Counted from the first letter of the stretch, positions 47,482-56,770 are shown. The stretch: DNA of 64,000 nucleotides from Flavobacterium sp. W4I14 (GCA_030817875.1 JAUSZU010000001.1:1922001-1986000), one strand, 5' to 3'. The notes: generated by a model not told the origin, from the sequence alone. A program made the numbers and translations.

Positions 47482-47613
47482 ACTTAATGACATTGCCCTC
47501 CCTCTCTTTAAGGCTACCTTATGGGCGCAAAGACTTAATCCTCTCTTTTAGGTCACTACATCCAGATGTAAACATTCATTTACGAGCAAATCAAACAGCT
47601 AATACAAGCCGAT

Positions 47614-47627
47614 CAAACGTTTGCGCG
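47614..47627. promoter_or_regulatory. LacI/PurR-like operator, distal copy
   Basis: CAAACGTTTGCGCG, whose first ten bases form the perfect palindrome CAAACGTTTG with a central CpG. It matches the core of LacI/PurR-family operators (E. coli PurR core GCAAACGTTTGC). The same 14-mer recurs downstream at 118 bp. No LacI-type gene lies in the window. Confidence 0.55.
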
Positions 47628-47731
47628 TCATAAACTTTAAGGTTATTTTAAATAACCAATCAAATAGCCGTAGAACCTGATTAAACTGCATTTTTATTGT
47701 ACAATTTAGGTTTATTACATTTCATCCCACA

Positions 47732-47745
47732 CAAACGTTTGCGCG
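47732..47745. promoter_or_regulatory. LacI/PurR-like operator, proximal copy
   Basis: The second identical CAAACGTTTGCGCG. It ends 21 bp upstream of a TAAGTTTG -7 candidate, so a bound regulator would cover the -33 region. Spacing to the distal copy (118 bp, about 11 helical turns) would allow DNA looping. Confidence 0.55.
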
Positions 47746-47766
47746 GTTTTAATTCAGTATACTGTA

Positions 47767-47774
47767 TAAGTTTG
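47767..47774 (+). promoter_or_regulatory. candidate -7 box for the metalloprotease gene
   Basis: TAAGTTTG matches TAnnTTTG completely. It lies just downstream of the proximal operator-like palindrome and about 200 bp before the start codon, implying a long leader. A TTTG within the operator is a possible, slightly distant -33 element (25 bp away). Confidence 0.4.
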
Positions 47775-47978
47775 TTTGTAACTTAAATCCAGATACGGTA
47801 AAAATCTATTTACAATACGCTCTTTTCAAGGTTTGGAACAGTGGCCAAGACTGGCAAATTATGGTGATATAATCTTCGTATTAAAATCGACAAGATTAGG
47901 TAAAGAGGCTGAGCGCAGCATAAAAAAATAACAACAACCAATACCAAATATTATCAACCCTAAACCTAAAATTATTGT

Positions 47979-49580
47979 ATGAAAAAAAACAGTCTACTTT
48001 TAACCGGGCTATTCTGTGCCTGCCTGTTCGCCCTATCTTGTAAAAAGGCCGAAGTATTACAACCAGAGGAAAAAAACTTCTCTATTAACAAAAAACTGGC
48101 TACAACCAATATTATTACCCAAAGCCGCAATGTAAATATTGTGTATTTTGTGCCTAACGATCTTGATACCCTTGCAGGTTATAGAAAAAGATTGAGCGAT
48201 CTTTTATTATGGACACAAGATTGGTACAAACAAGAAATGAACCGTAATGGTTATGGCAATAAAACATTTGGCCTTGCTGATGATGGCACAGGAAATGTAA
48301 AAATCCTAACCATTAGAGGAACGTTGCCGAAAGCGAGTTATCCATACTCAGGAGGTAGCGGGGCAGTTGCAAGCGAAATAAACGCTTATTTTGCCGCGCA
48401 CCCGGCAGATAAAACTAGCGACCATACATTAATCATTATTCCAAGGTACGCTATCGGTTCGAATGGTACACCAAGCGGAGGTCCATTTTATGGTACCGGC
48501 AGATGGTGTTACGCTTTGGATTATGAAGAAATGGACATTACGAATCTTGGCTTAAGCACTACTGTTGGCAATCGCTTCAGTGTTTGGTTTGGAGGTATGG
48601 TACATGAACTTGGTCATGGATTAAATCTACCACACAACAGACAGAAAGTTTCTGAGAACTCAACCCTAGGTATGGCCTTAATGTGGGCTGGTAATGGAAC
48701 TTTAGGCAAAAGTCCTACATTTTTAACCGCTGCAGACGCAGCTATTTTAAATGCCAATCAGGTTTTCAACAATAACGCTAACACCTATTACGGTTCGGTA
48801 ACCAGCAGTATTAATAAAATATACGCCAGCTATTCTAGTACTTTGGCTTCTATAGTGGTATCAGGGAAATTTACTTCTACGGGCAACGTAACCAGCATTC
48901 TGTATTACAACGACCCTAATGTAAATAATGAGGGTACTGGTGTAAATAAAGATTATAACGCCATTACCTGGGAATCGAAGAAAATTGGTACAGATAGCTT
49001 TAGAGTAGAAATGCCAATTGCGGATCTGCAGGAAAAAGCTGATGGTATTCCGTATGAACTGAAAGTTAAATTGGTACACGACAATGGAACCGTAACCGAA
49101 CAGATCTATGCCTATACTTTTTCAGGAGGTTTGCCTATACTAACGTTTTCAACTAAAAACGAGTTAAGCAAAACAGGCTGGACCATCGATTCATTTAGTT
49201 CAGAAGAAAGCTCTGATGGTAAAGCAACAAGTTTAATTGATGGCAATGCGACTACCGTTTGGCATTCACGTTGGAGAACATCGGCTACTTCGTACCCTCA
49301 CAATGTAGTAATTAAAGTAGGAACCACTTCAAAAACAGCCAGCGGCGTAAGTTTATTGCAGCGGAGCAGTTTAAGCAGGGCTGTTAAAGATTTCGAAATC
49401 TTAACCAGTACAGATGGTGTCAATTTCACCTCACAGGGTAACTATGTAGCAAAAAACATTAGTGGAGTACAATACTTTGATTTTGCTTCTGCACAAACCT
49501 TCCTATACTATAAAATTATTGCTAAATCAGCACATGATGGCCAACAATTTGCCTGTCTGGCAGAATTGGGATTATATTAG
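47979..49580 (+). CDS. secreted zinc metalloprotease lipoprotein with C-terminal F5/8 (discoidin)-like domain
   Basis: A 533-residue lipoprotein with SPII signal peptide (LFALSC, Cys21). The catalytic domain holds MVHELGHGLNLPHN: His209-Glu210-x-x-His213 with a third His219, the metzincin spacing HExxHxxxxxH, although Asn replaces the usual Gly. A Met (TLGMALMW) follows, as for a Met-turn. The last 150 residues (GWTIDSFSSEESSDGKATSLI, DGNATTVWHSRW, YYKIIAKS) form a discoidin/CBM32-like domain that binds sugars. It probably cleaves glycoproteins such as mucins at the cell surface or outside. Expression is likely controlled by the paired operators upstream. Confidence 0.83.
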   Translation: MKKNSLLLTGLFCACLFALSCKKAEVLQPEEKNFSINKKLATTNIITQSRNVNIVYFVPNDLDTLAGYRKRLSDLLLWTQDWYKQEMNRNGYGNKTFGLADDGTGNVKILTIRGTLPKASYPYSGGSGAVASEINAYFAAHPADKTSDHTLIIIPRYAIGSNGTPSGGPFYGTGRWCYALDYEEMDITNLGLSTTVGNRFSVWFGGMVHELGHGLNLPHNRQKVSENSTLGMALMWAGNGTLGKSPTFLTAADAAILNANQVFNNNANTYYGSVTSSINKIYASYSSTLASIVVSGKFTSTGNVTSILYYNDPNVNNEGTGVNKDYNAITWESKKIGTDSFRVEMPIADLQEKADGIPYELKVKLVHDNGTVTEQIYAYTFSGGLPILTFSTKNELSKTGWTIDSFSSEESSDGKATSLIDGNATTVWHSRWRTSATSYPHNVVIKVGTTSKTASGVSLLQRSSLSRAVKDFEILTSTDGVNFTSQGNYVAKNISGVQYFDFASAQTFLYYKIIAKSAHDGQQFACLAELGLY

Positions 49581-49599
49581 ATTTTCAAAACCAAACAAC

Positions 49600-49633
49600 A
49601 AAAAAGGTCCCGATTTACATCGGGACCTTTTTT
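49600..49633. terminator. bidirectional rho-independent terminator
   Basis: A perfect 15-bp stem, AAAAAAGGTCCCGAT (49600-49614) against ATCGGGACCTTTTTT (49619-49633), with a TTAC loop. It has T-tracts on both strands. It ends the metalloprotease transcript and the convergent thrS-infC-rpmI-rplT operon. Confidence 0.93.
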
Positions 49634-49662
49634 AAATATGATTATCGCCTAAGCGAAAATTT

Positions 49663-50007
49663 CTATTTTACTGCATCAATTACAGCTTTGAAAGCTTCTG
49701 GGTGATTCATTGCTAAATCAGCCAATACTTTACGGTTTAAACCGATTTCTTTGGAAGCTAGTTTACCAATTAATTGAGAGTAAGAAATACCGTGCTGACG
49801 AGCACCTGCATTAATACGTTGGATCCATAATCCGCGGAATTCTCTTTTCTTAACTTTACGGTCACGGTATGCATATTGCAAACCTTTTTCTACTGTGTTT
49901 TTAGCAACAGTATAAACCTTACTTCTTGCTCCCCAATAGCCTTTGGCTAGATTAAGGATTTTTTTTCTTCTTCTTCTCGAAGCTACTGCGTTTACCGAAC
50001 GTGGCAT
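49663..50007 (-). CDS. rplT: 50S ribosomal protein L20
   Basis: 114 residues from the Met of [16 protein letters not shown], the normal start. An upstream in-frame ATG adds MPKNNNN, which is not seen in the family. A basic N-terminal helix ([19 protein letters not shown]) threads into 23S rRNA, with [15 protein letters not shown] in the globular part. It is essential for early 50S assembly. It is the last gene of the operon, 75 bp after rpmI, before the shared terminator. Confidence 0.97.
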   Translation of the reverse strand: MPRSVNAVASRRRRKKILNLAKGYWGARSKVYTVAKNTVEKGLQYAYRDRKVKKREFRGLWIQRINAGARQHGISYSQLIGKLASKEIGLNRKVLADLAMNHPEAFKAVIDAVK

Positions 50008-50082
50008 GTTGTTGTTGTTTTTTGGCAAGCGGCGTTCCGTTTAACCGGAAACTTAAAGCCTGATACCTGGTGAATTAATAAA

Positions 50083-50283
50083 TTACTTTCCGATACAAAG
50101 CATACGTTTAACGTTACCCATATCAGCATCAGATACGATACTAGCTTGACCTAAGGCACGTTTACGTTTAGTACTCATCTTTGTTAAGATGTGACTTTTG
50201 TATGCGTTGTTTCTTTTGATTTTACCTGTTCCAGTAAGCGAAAAACGCTTTTTAGCACTGGAATTGGTTTTCATTTTTGGCAT
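50083..50283 (-). CDS. rpmI: 50S ribosomal protein L35
   Basis: 66 residues, highly basic: [38 protein letters not shown] and the end VKRMLCIGK. All are typical of L35. It lies 29 bp downstream of infC in the conserved infC-rpmI-rplT order. It binds 23S rRNA in the 50S subunit. Confidence 0.97.
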   Translation of the reverse strand: MPKMKTNSSAKKRFSLTGTGKIKRNNAYKSHILTKMSTKRKRALGQASIVSDADMGNVKRMLCIGK

Positions 50284-50312
50284 AACCTGTTTTTTAATTT
50301 ATAAACCTATTT

Positions 50313-50882
50313 TTATTTTTTTGCTACTTTAGGCGCAACTGTTAGGAACATACGTTTACCTTCTAACTTAGGTAACAACTCTACTTTTCCTACATCTTCT
50401 AAAGCCTGAGCGAACTTCAATAATAAAATTTCTCCCTGCTCTTTGTAAACAATTGCTCTACCTTTAAAATGCACGTAAGCCCTAACTTTCTCACCGTTCT
50501 CTAAAAAGCTTACTGCATGCTTCAATTTAAACTGGAAATCGTGATCGTTGGTGTTAGGACCAAAACGGATCTCCTTAATTACAGTTTGTTTCGCATTAGC
50601 TTTAATTTCTTTCTGCTTTTTCTTTTGCTCGTAAACAAATTTACTGTAATCAATAATTCTACAAACTGGTGGTACGGCATTTGGAGATATTTCTACCAAA
50701 TCCAATTCCAGTTCATCAGCAAGTGCCAAAGCTTTTGCCAAAGGATAAATCCCCGGTTCAACATTATCGCCAGCTAAACGCACTTCGGGCGATTTAATAT
50801 ACTGATTAATGTTATGCTCTGCTTCTTTTTTCTTAAAAGGTGGACGTGGTCCCCTGTTAAATCCTGGTCTTCCTAATGCCAA
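50313..50882 (-). CDS. infC: translation initiation factor IF-3
   Basis: 189 residues starting with TTG at 50880-50882 (then [15 protein letters not shown]). The N-domain has [15 protein letters not shown] and the C-domain [40 protein letters not shown]. The factor prevents premature subunit joining and rejects non-standard start codons. A rare start codon in infC itself is a known autoregulatory device (AUU in E. coli), and TTG here may act likewise. It lies 16 bp after thrS in the operon. Confidence 0.96.
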   Translation of the reverse strand: MALGRPGFNRGPRPPFKKKEAEHNINQYIKSPEVRLAGDNVEPGIYPLAKALALADELELDLVEISPNAVPPVCRIIDYSKFVYEQKKKQKEIKANAKQTVIKEIRFGPNTNDHDFQFKLKHAVSFLENGEKVRAYVHFKGRAIVYKEQGEILLLKFAQALEDVGKVELLPKLEGKRMFLTVAPKVAKK

Positions 50883-50898
50883 ATTTGTACTATTTAAT

Positions 50899-52824
50899 TT
50901 AAACTGTTATTTCTTTTCTTAATAAATTGTTGAACTCTTCCAACGTCATTTCGCCTAAATCTCCCTCACCATGTTTACGGACAGAAACTTTTCCTTCTGC
51001 CATTTCCTTATCACCGATAATGAGCATGTATGGGATCTTTTTAACTTCCGAATCGCGTATTTTGCGACCGATTTTCTCATCACGAAAGTCAATCAGCCCG
51101 CGAATATCGGAATTATTTAGTTCATCTAAAACTTTTTTTGCATATTCTTCATATTTTTCTGAAATAGGAAGAACAATAAATTGCTCCGGACTCAACCATA
51201 ACGGGAAGTTTCCGGCACAATGTTCAATCAAAACAGCAATAAATCTTTCCAATGAACCAAATGGTGCACGATGGATCATTACTGGTCTGTGCTTCTGGTT
51301 ATCGCTACCAGTGTATTCCAATTCGAAACGCTCCGGTAGGTTATAATCAACCTGGATAGTACCTAACTGCCATTTTCTACCTAAAGCATCTTTTACCATA
51401 AAATCCAGCTTAGGGCCATAGAAAGCGGCTTCGCCATATTCTACAACAGTATTTAAGCCTTTTTCTGCAGCTGCTTCGATAATTGCATTTTCAGATAGCC
51501 TCCAGTTTTCGTCAGAACCAATATATTTTGATTTGTTTTCTGGATCTCTTAATGAAACCTGAGCAGTATAGTTATCAAAACCTAATGATTTAAATACATA
51601 AAGCACTAAATCGATTACTTTTTTAAACTCTTCTTTCACCTGTTCTGGCATACAGAATAAGTGTGCATCATCTTGAGTAAAGCCACGTACACGGGTTAAA
51701 CCGTGTAATTCGCCACTTTGCTCGTAACGATAAACCGTACCAAACTCTGCAAAACGAACCGGAAGATCTTTGTAAGAACGTGGTTTTGTTTTGTAAATCT
51801 CACAGTGGTGCGGGCAGTTCATCGGTTTTAAGAAAAACTCCTCTCCTTCTTGTGGCGTTTTAATCGGTTGGAACGAATCTTTACCGTATTTCTCCCAGTG
51901 ACCTGAGGTTACATATAAATTTTTATGACCGATATGCGGCGTTACCACTTGCTCGTAACCTGCTTTAGCCTGTGCTTTAGTTAAAAAGTTCACCAAGCGC
52001 TCGCGCAAAGCAGTTCCTTTAGGCAACCATAAAGGCAAGCCCATTCCTACTTTTTCTGAGAAAGCAAATAACTCCAGCTCTTTCCCTAATTTACGGTGAT
52101 CGCGTTTTTTTGCTTCCTCAATCATTAAAAGATATTCGGTAAGCTCGCTCGCCTTAGGAAAAGTTACACCATAAATACGGGTTAACTGTTTTTTGGTTTC
52201 ATCGCCTCGCCAGTAAGCACCAGCCACATTCATCAGTTTTACTGCTTTCACAAAACCAGTATTCGGAATATGCGGACCACGGCATAAATCGGTAAATGAA
52301 CCTTGGGTATAGAAAGTAATTTTACCATCTTCCAGACCGTCAATTAAATCCAGTTTATACTCGTCGCCTTTTTCAGTAAAATATTTTACCGCATCAGCTT
52401 TGCTTACACTTTCGCGCACAAAAGTTTCCTTTTGTTTAGCCAGTTCGATCATTTTGGTTTCGATGGCTTTGAAATCGTCCGATGAAAATTCACGGTCGCC
52501 AAAGTCTACATCATAATAAAAACCAGTTTCGATAGCCGGGCCGATACCGAATTTGGTACCCGGATAAAGTGCTTCTAAAGCCTCAGCCATTAAGTGAGCT
52601 GATGAATGCCAAAAAGTTGATTTTCCGGCAGTATCATTCCAGGTCAATAGTTTCACTGATGAATCAGACTCGATCGGTCTTGTTGAATCCCAAACTTCGC
52701 CATTAACCTCAGCGGCTAATACGTTACGGGCTAAACCCTCAGAAATCGACAATGCAATTTGGTGGGCAGAAGTGCCCTTTTCATACTGACGGACAGAACC
52801 GTCAGGTAAAGTAATGTTAATCAT
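50899..52824 (-). CDS. thrS: threonyl-tRNA synthetase
   Basis: 641 residues. A TGS domain (about 1-60) precedes an editing domain with the metal site in [16 protein letters not shown] (HxxxH). The class II core follows, with [11 protein letters not shown], the motif 2 region [28 protein letters not shown] and motif 3 [13 protein letters not shown]. The anticodon-binding domain ends it. Length and order are normal. It charges tRNA-Thr with threonine. It is the first gene of the leftward thrS-infC-rpmI-rplT operon. Confidence 0.98.
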   Translation of the reverse strand: MINITLPDGSVRQYEKGTSAHQIALSISEGLARNVLAAEVNGEVWDSTRPIESDSSVKLLTWNDTAGKSTFWHSSAHLMAEALEALYPGTKFGIGPAIETGFYYDVDFGDREFSSDDFKAIETKMIELAKQKETFVRESVSKADAVKYFTEKGDEYKLDLIDGLEDGKITFYTQGSFTDLCRGPHIPNTGFVKAVKLMNVAGAYWRGDETKKQLTRIYGVTFPKASELTEYLLMIEEAKKRDHRKLGKELELFAFSEKVGMGLPLWLPKGTALRERLVNFLTKAQAKAGYEQVVTPHIGHKNLYVTSGHWEKYGKDSFQPIKTPQEGEEFFLKPMNCPHHCEIYKTKPRSYKDLPVRFAEFGTVYRYEQSGELHGLTRVRGFTQDDAHLFCMPEQVKEEFKKVIDLVLYVFKSLGFDNYTAQVSLRDPENKSKYIGSDENWRLSENAIIEAAAEKGLNTVVEYGEAAFYGPKLDFMVKDALGRKWQLGTIQVDYNLPERFELEYTGSDNQKHRPVMIHRAPFGSLERFIAVLIEHCAGNFPLWLSPEQFIVLPISEKYEEYAKKVLDELNNSDIRGLIDFRDEKIGRKIRDSEVKKIPYMLIIGDKEMAEGKVSVRKHGEGDLGEMTLEEFNNLLRKEITV

Positions 52825-52893
52825 CTACAACTATGATTTAAATTTTAAATAAAAAAGTTTTAAAGATCACTTACAATGTGATTTTATTTTGTG

Positions 52894-52901
52894 CAAAGAT
52901 A
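52894..52901 (-). promoter_or_regulatory. candidate -7 box for the thrS operon
   Basis: On the minus strand this reads TATCTTTG followed by CA, an exact match to the extended Bacteroidota TAnnTTTGCA element, about 70 bp upstream of thrS. The -33 region has no exact TTG at ideal spacing. Position and the strong match still make it the best promoter candidate here. Confidence 0.55.
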
Positions 52902-52939
52902 CGGTTTTTATACCGCATTTGATAGATAAACTTGAAATT

Positions 52940-53434
52940 CTACTTTGGTTGCAAGCCCACTTCATTTAGGTATGCTTTCTGTATTTCCAGTAAACGATCA
53001 GGGTAAGTATTCAGTTTTTCATACGCTAACATAAGTTGATTATGCAGTTTTTTCTTTTCGTCGGTGGTTTTTGCCTGCAGCATCCCTTGTGCCGTTTTTC
53101 CATAACCGTTTATAGCTATCAGGTACTCGATAACACCTTCGTTAAATTTTACAGCTTCTTTACCCGGTTTAAGGTCAGCAATATCGGCAAGATCCATTTT
53201 TGAATTATTGATCAGATTTTCTGCCTTTGTGGATAGTAAAATAGAATCAGGAAAGCCTTTTGCATATACCTTCGAAGTATCTCTAAAAACACTATCTGTT
53301 TCATCGATCTGTTTCATTTCCTGCAAAAAAATTGAAGTTACTTTTTCGTTGTAGGCATAATCATTATTTGATGAGTTGCAGCTAAACAGCACAATTAAGG
53401 AAAGGAAAAACAAGGTTGGTTTTAAAGATTTCAT
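52940..53434 (-). CDS. lipoprotein of unknown function
   Basis: A 164-residue protein with an SPII signal peptide (LFFLSLIVLFSC). The rest is mostly helical and charged (IFLQEMKQIDETDSVF, DEKKKLHNQLMLAYEKLNTY), without a family I recognise. It probably sits in the periplasm on the inner or outer membrane. The start overlaps the stop of the acyltransferase-3 gene upstream by 4 bp (ATGA), so the two are co-translated. A functional link is possible but not shown. Confidence 0.75.
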   Translation of the reverse strand: MKSLKPTLFFLSLIVLFSCNSSNNDYAYNEKVTSIFLQEMKQIDETDSVFRDTSKVYAKGFPDSILLSTKAENLINNSKMDLADIADLKPGKEAVKFNEGVIEYLIAINGYGKTAQGMLQAKTTDEKKKLHNQLMLAYEKLNTYPDRLLEIQKAYLNEVGLQPK

Positions 53435-54528
53435 ATGCTGTTATCGTTTAAAAATTTTTGCTTAAGGTATTTGCGCAAAGGAATATCTACAAATCTCATT
53501 ACCATATAAGAGAAAAGAATTAAAAGCAGTACCGAAACCGGGATAACCACCCAAAGTGAGGATGCAGGTGGCTGAACCTCGGCTACATAGGTTAAAAATA
53601 TCCAAACAAATGGATAATGTACCATATAAAGCGGATATGATATTTCGCCTGAGAGATTACAGATCTTTTTAAACGATGGCTTTAATACTGTACCTGCTCC
53701 CAATGCCACTAAAAGTGGAAAGTAAAACAGTACAAGTATCGGCTCGGTAATCCAATTGTATTTATCGTTAAAAGGAACTAAAAAGGCTGCGAGCAAAAGC
53801 ACGATCATGCCTAAAAACCCAACTTTATTTTTGATCACCCAATTTAAACGGTAAACCAGCATACCGGCTGTAAAAGAATACAGCACACGCGCTCCACCGT
53901 CCCAAAAATTCTGTCCTCCCCAGCCACCACCTACATTAGTAGCGCGAACAGCTACATAACAAAGGCATACTGCTCCTATAACAACCAAAGCGATGAGTGA
54001 TTTTTTACCTAACCGATAAAGCACGAAAATGTAAAAGATATTGGCAATATATTCCCAAAATAATGACCAGGCCGGTGCATTTAAGCAGAATAAGTTGGTA
54101 TACCGCTCGGGCATGGCCGGATAAGGGATTAAAAAAGCTGAGGATAAAAACAATAGCAAGGTTTTTCCGAATCCATAAACCTCATAAAGATCGCTGTATG
54201 GATCGATCAGAAAAGTGATCAGTCCTAAAACGGAACCAATAACCACCAGCGGGTGCAAGCGGATAAGCCTTAATTTAAAGAACTGTGTAATTCCGATATG
54301 CGATGCACGACTATCGTAAGCATAGGCAATTACAAAGCCGGATAAACAGAAAAAGAAATCGACAGCGAGGAAACCATGTGAAAGAAAATTCTTGTTATAA
54401 TTGGTAATCGCGATTTCCATAAAATGATAAATCACTACTACAATGGCCGCTACACCCCTTAATCCATCTAAAATTTCGAAATGTTGCTTGGTTGCTAATA
54501 GGTTTGTTTTGTTCTCGGCTGTAATCAC
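53431..54528 (-). CDS. acyltransferase-3 family membrane protein (OafA/YrhL type)
   Basis: A 365-residue inner-membrane protein with about ten helices. The start region FEILDGLRGVAAIVVVIYHF, with the conserved Arg and His, and FFCLSGFVIAYAYDSR identify the acyltransferase-3 family, which O-acetylates exported or lipid-linked sugars. There is no C-terminal SGNH domain. It is outside the polysaccharide locus, but it could decorate LPS, peptidoglycan or that polymer. It overlaps the lipoprotein gene downstream. Confidence 0.9.
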   Translation of the reverse strand: MITAENKTNLLATKQHFEILDGLRGVAAIVVVIYHFMEIAITNYNKNFLSHGFLAVDFFFCLSGFVIAYAYDSRASHIGITQFFKLRLIRLHPLVVIGSVLGLITFLIDPYSDLYEVYGFGKTLLLFLSSAFLIPYPAMPERYTNLFCLNAPAWSLFWEYIANIFYIFVLYRLGKKSLIALVVIGAVCLCYVAVRATNVGGGWGGQNFWDGGARVLYSFTAGMLVYRLNWVIKNKVGFLGMIVLLLAAFLVPFNDKYNWITEPILVLFYFPLLVALGAGTVLKPSFKKICNLSGEISYPLYMVHYPFVWIFLTYVAEVQPPASSLWVVIPVSVLLLILFSYMVMRFVDIPLRKYLKQKFLNDNSI

Positions 54529-54613
54529 TTTAGGCTAGGTTATATTTAACCCCAATAATAGTTATTCTCAGTTTAGATGCAAAAACTAAAGCCAACCTTT
54601 TCAAAAATGATAC

Positions 54614-54645
54614 AAAAAAGCCCTGAAGATTTATACCTTCAGAGC
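54614..54645 (-). terminator. rho-independent terminator of the GLPGLI-like gene
   Basis: On the minus strand GCTCTGAAG and CTTCAGGGC pair over 9 bp (one G-T) around an 8-base loop and are followed at once by TTTTTTG. It lies about 100 bp past the stop codon of the GLPGLI-like gene. Confidence 0.75.
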
Positions 54646-54745
54646 TGATAGAATTATTATGGTGGTAATTTATGTAAAGACATCCGAAGTTCGCATAAGG
54701 CACAGGCCATGGGCTAAAACTTAGGATGTCTGGCTACGAACTGAA

Positions 54746-55645
54746 TTAATTCATACCAAATGATCTGATCTGTCCACCGCCACCAGGTCTGTTCTGTCTA
54801 AAACGTTTCATCATGTTTTCCATTTTAGTTTTATACTCTTCAGCAGTGATCAGTTTTGCTTTTTTAGGTGCGGTTACATCTTTTGTGCTTACATTTCTAT
54901 ACTCGATGCTTTTGGCGATTGAGCTGTTACCTCTACCTTCGATTGCTAAAACTGCACCTTCTGTCCACATATTTGGGTTCGGAGAAAAGTCGAAGCCTAA
55001 ATCTTTTGTATACCAGATTTTGGTTTCTTCTACTACATTTTTATCCATATCCAAGATTTTAATAGCCCTTGTAGATCTTATAATCGCCTGGTGACAGGTA
55101 AAACCGATAATCTGTTTGGTAGAATCTGTTTTAACCACTTCGATTGTTGGTGCTGGAGCTGGTTTTGCTTTAGTGGTATCATTAGGATTTCTACCGCCTA
55201 CTCTCATAGAGCCTATTGGGCCAGAAGTAGATAAAGTTAATTTACTCGGCATATAATAAGTGGTATCGTTCAGATCAAAAACCTCTGTAAGTCCTTTATC
55301 TGCAAAGGTATAGTAGTATTCTCTGTTACCACCACCACCACCAAAACGCATCATCATACGGCCCATGCCGCCACCGCCACCACCTGCTCCGTTACTGTCT
55401 TCAGTTTCTTCAACTGGCATATAACTTGCATTTGTGGCCGTAAACAATAACTCGAAGTTGCTTTTGCTAGATGAGGGCATTCTGGCTTTCATCTGGTCGG
55501 TTAGCTGGATGCCACTTGCCGAAGCCATTGCTGCCGGATCGATAATATTTTCAAATTGTATGGCTCCTGAAGTTTTTTTCTGCTGCGCATTTGCAATTGA
55601 TGCAATTGACAAAACTCCCAGTAAAGCGAAGATTATTTTTTTCAT
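54746..55645 (-). CDS. secreted GLPGLI-like family protein with Gly/Met-rich insert
   Basis: 299 residues from the Met of MKKIIFALLGVLSIASIANAQQ, a good signal peptide. The longer frame adds 17 residues before it and was rejected. The core YYYTFADKGLTEVFDLNDTTYYM, IIGFTCHQAIIRS and IWYTKDLGFDFSPN resembles the Bacteroidota GLPGLI/DUF4412-type proteins, with the conserved G-x-x-C/A-H and D-L-G segments. A Gly-rich insert (GAGGGGGGMGRMMMRFGGGGG, split) and a C-terminal QNRPGGGGQIR are odd and probably flexible or metal-binding. The function is unknown. It is likely periplasmic. Confidence 0.7.
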   Translation of the reverse strand: MKKIIFALLGVLSIASIANAQQKKTSGAIQFENIIDPAAMASASGIQLTDQMKARMPSSSKSNFELLFTATNASYMPVEETEDSNGAGGGGGGMGRMMMRFGGGGGNREYYYTFADKGLTEVFDLNDTTYYMPSKLTLSTSGPIGSMRVGGRNPNDTTKAKPAPAPTIEVVKTDSTKQIIGFTCHQAIIRSTRAIKILDMDKNVVEETKIWYTKDLGFDFSPNPNMWTEGAVLAIEGRGNSSIAKSIEYRNVSTKDVTAPKKAKLITAEEYKTKMENMMKRFRQNRPGGGGQIRSFGMN

Positions 55646-56032
55646 TACGATTTTGTTTTGCTTGTTAGATACAAAAGCCTTAAAAAGGTTTAACAAAGAT
55701 ATTGTAGATTGTAATGTAAAACGTGTTAAATTGTGTTAAAGATTATGCATAGATCCTTTAAACGTAGATTTGGGTTGAAAGTAATTTAAATATTACAATC
55801 CCAGTTATATTTCAGATCATCAACCAACAAGTCTAATGATCTAAATCTTTTTTTAGGAAAGCAATACCTGTAGTTCTTGGGTTGCCACAGTCCCGCCCTT
55901 TGCTTAATCCCGATAAAAACGCTTTAACTTAAAATTGATTCTTAAATCGGGATAATGCTGTCGGTCGGGTTTATTTTACACTAGTCAGTGCAAGCCAGCC
56001 ACGGATAATTACTCCCTTTTAGGGGCTCGCGG
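55646..56032. other. 387-bp intergenic region
   Basis: Between two leftward genes. Apart from the -7 candidate near its left end, it has CCCGAT/ATCGGG segments around 55911 and 55950 that can pair weakly. No gene, clear terminator or dispersed repeat was recognised. Confidence 0.45.
55694..55701 (-). promoter_or_regulatory. candidate -7 box for the GLPGLI-like gene
   Basis: On the minus strand this reads TATCTTTG, a full TAnnTTTG match, about 49 bp upstream of the start codon. No clear TTG -33 element is seen. Confidence 0.4.
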
Positions 56033-56770
56033 TTAATATTCCGTACTTTCCAACCAGCCATTACACAATACATCGGCGATGTGCATGGTTTTAATCGCAA
56101 GGTTATTTTTCTCAATATAGCCCTGAAGATGTAAAAGGCAGGATAAATCGGTCGAAATGATGTAATCTGCCTGTTGTGCGAGCGCATGATTAACTTTCTG
56201 CTCGGCCATTGCAGATGAAATGGCGTCAAATTTAACCGCAAATGTTCCGCCGAAACCACAGCACATATCAGTATCTTCCATTTCGATCATTTCTAAACCG
56301 TGTACTTTAGAAAGCAACTGGCGGGGTTCATCTTTGATTTTGCATTCACGCAATGCGCTGCACGAATCATGGTAAACGGCTTTTCCTTCCAATTCAGCGC
56401 CGAAATAATCTCTTTTGGCTACGTTTACCAGAAAATCAGAAAGCTCCCATATATTCGATTGCAAACTCCGGCATTTGTTGTGCACAATGGTATTGGTAAA
56501 CAGATCGTTAAATCCACCTTTCACCATGCCTACACACGAAGCTGATGGTGCCACAACATAGGTGTTTTCGGTAAAATCGTTCAAAAATTTTGTACCCACT
56601 TCCTTAGCCTCATCCCAATAACCTGCATTATACGCAGGTTGCCCACAACAGGTTTGTTTTGAATTGTAGGTTACATCACATCCAGATTTTTCTAATAACC
56701 TTAAGGTATTAAAAGCGGTTTCAGGATAGAGCTGATCTACAAAGCAAGGCACAAATAATTCTACTTTCAT
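56033..56770 (-). CDS. LutA/YkgE-like Fe-S oxidoreductase subunit (CCG domains)
   Basis: A 245-residue cytoplasmic protein with two cysteine-rich CCG domains: TCCGQPAYNAG in the first half and MCCGFGGTFAVKF in the second. It also has FVPCFVDQLYPE at the start and YHDSCSALRE. This matches LutA/YkgE, the small subunit of the three-part L-lactate dehydrogenase LutABC. The lutB and lutC partners are not adjacent, since its neighbour is a UMF1 transporter gene 30 bp upstream on the same strand. The function is thus by family only. Lactate or glycolate oxidation is likely. Confidence 0.88.
   Translation of the reverse strand: MKVELFVPCFVDQLYPETAFNTLRLLEKSGCDVTYNSKQTCCGQPAYNAGYWDEAKEVGTKFLNDFTENTYVVAPSASCVGMVKGGFNDLFTNTIVHNKCRSLQSNIWELSDFLVNVAKRDYFGAELEGKAVYHDSCSALRECKIKDEPRQLLSKVHGLEMIEMEDTDMCCGFGGTFAVKFDAISSAMAEQKVNHALAQQADYIISTDLSCLLHLQGYIEKNNLAIKTMHIADVLCNGWLESTEY

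Larger units (their letters stand above)
47330..47978. other. 649-bp intergenic region with repeat, paired operators and promoter candidate
   Basis: There is no gene here. From left to right it holds a REP-like element (47352-47481), an AT-rich stretch, two identical CAAACGTTTGCGCG sites 118 bp apart, and a TAnnTTTG box. An A-rich leader before the metalloprotease start follows. The arrangement looks like a regulated promoter for that secreted protein. Confidence 0.6.

Noticed and set aside
48861..49079. Antisense frame within the metalloprotease gene
   Set aside because: It is fully inside a well-supported gene on the other strand with no motif of its own.
55981..56259. 92-residue leftward frame overlapping the LutA-like gene
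   Set aside because: It lies mostly within the LutA-like coding region in another frame and its composition is unlike a real protein.
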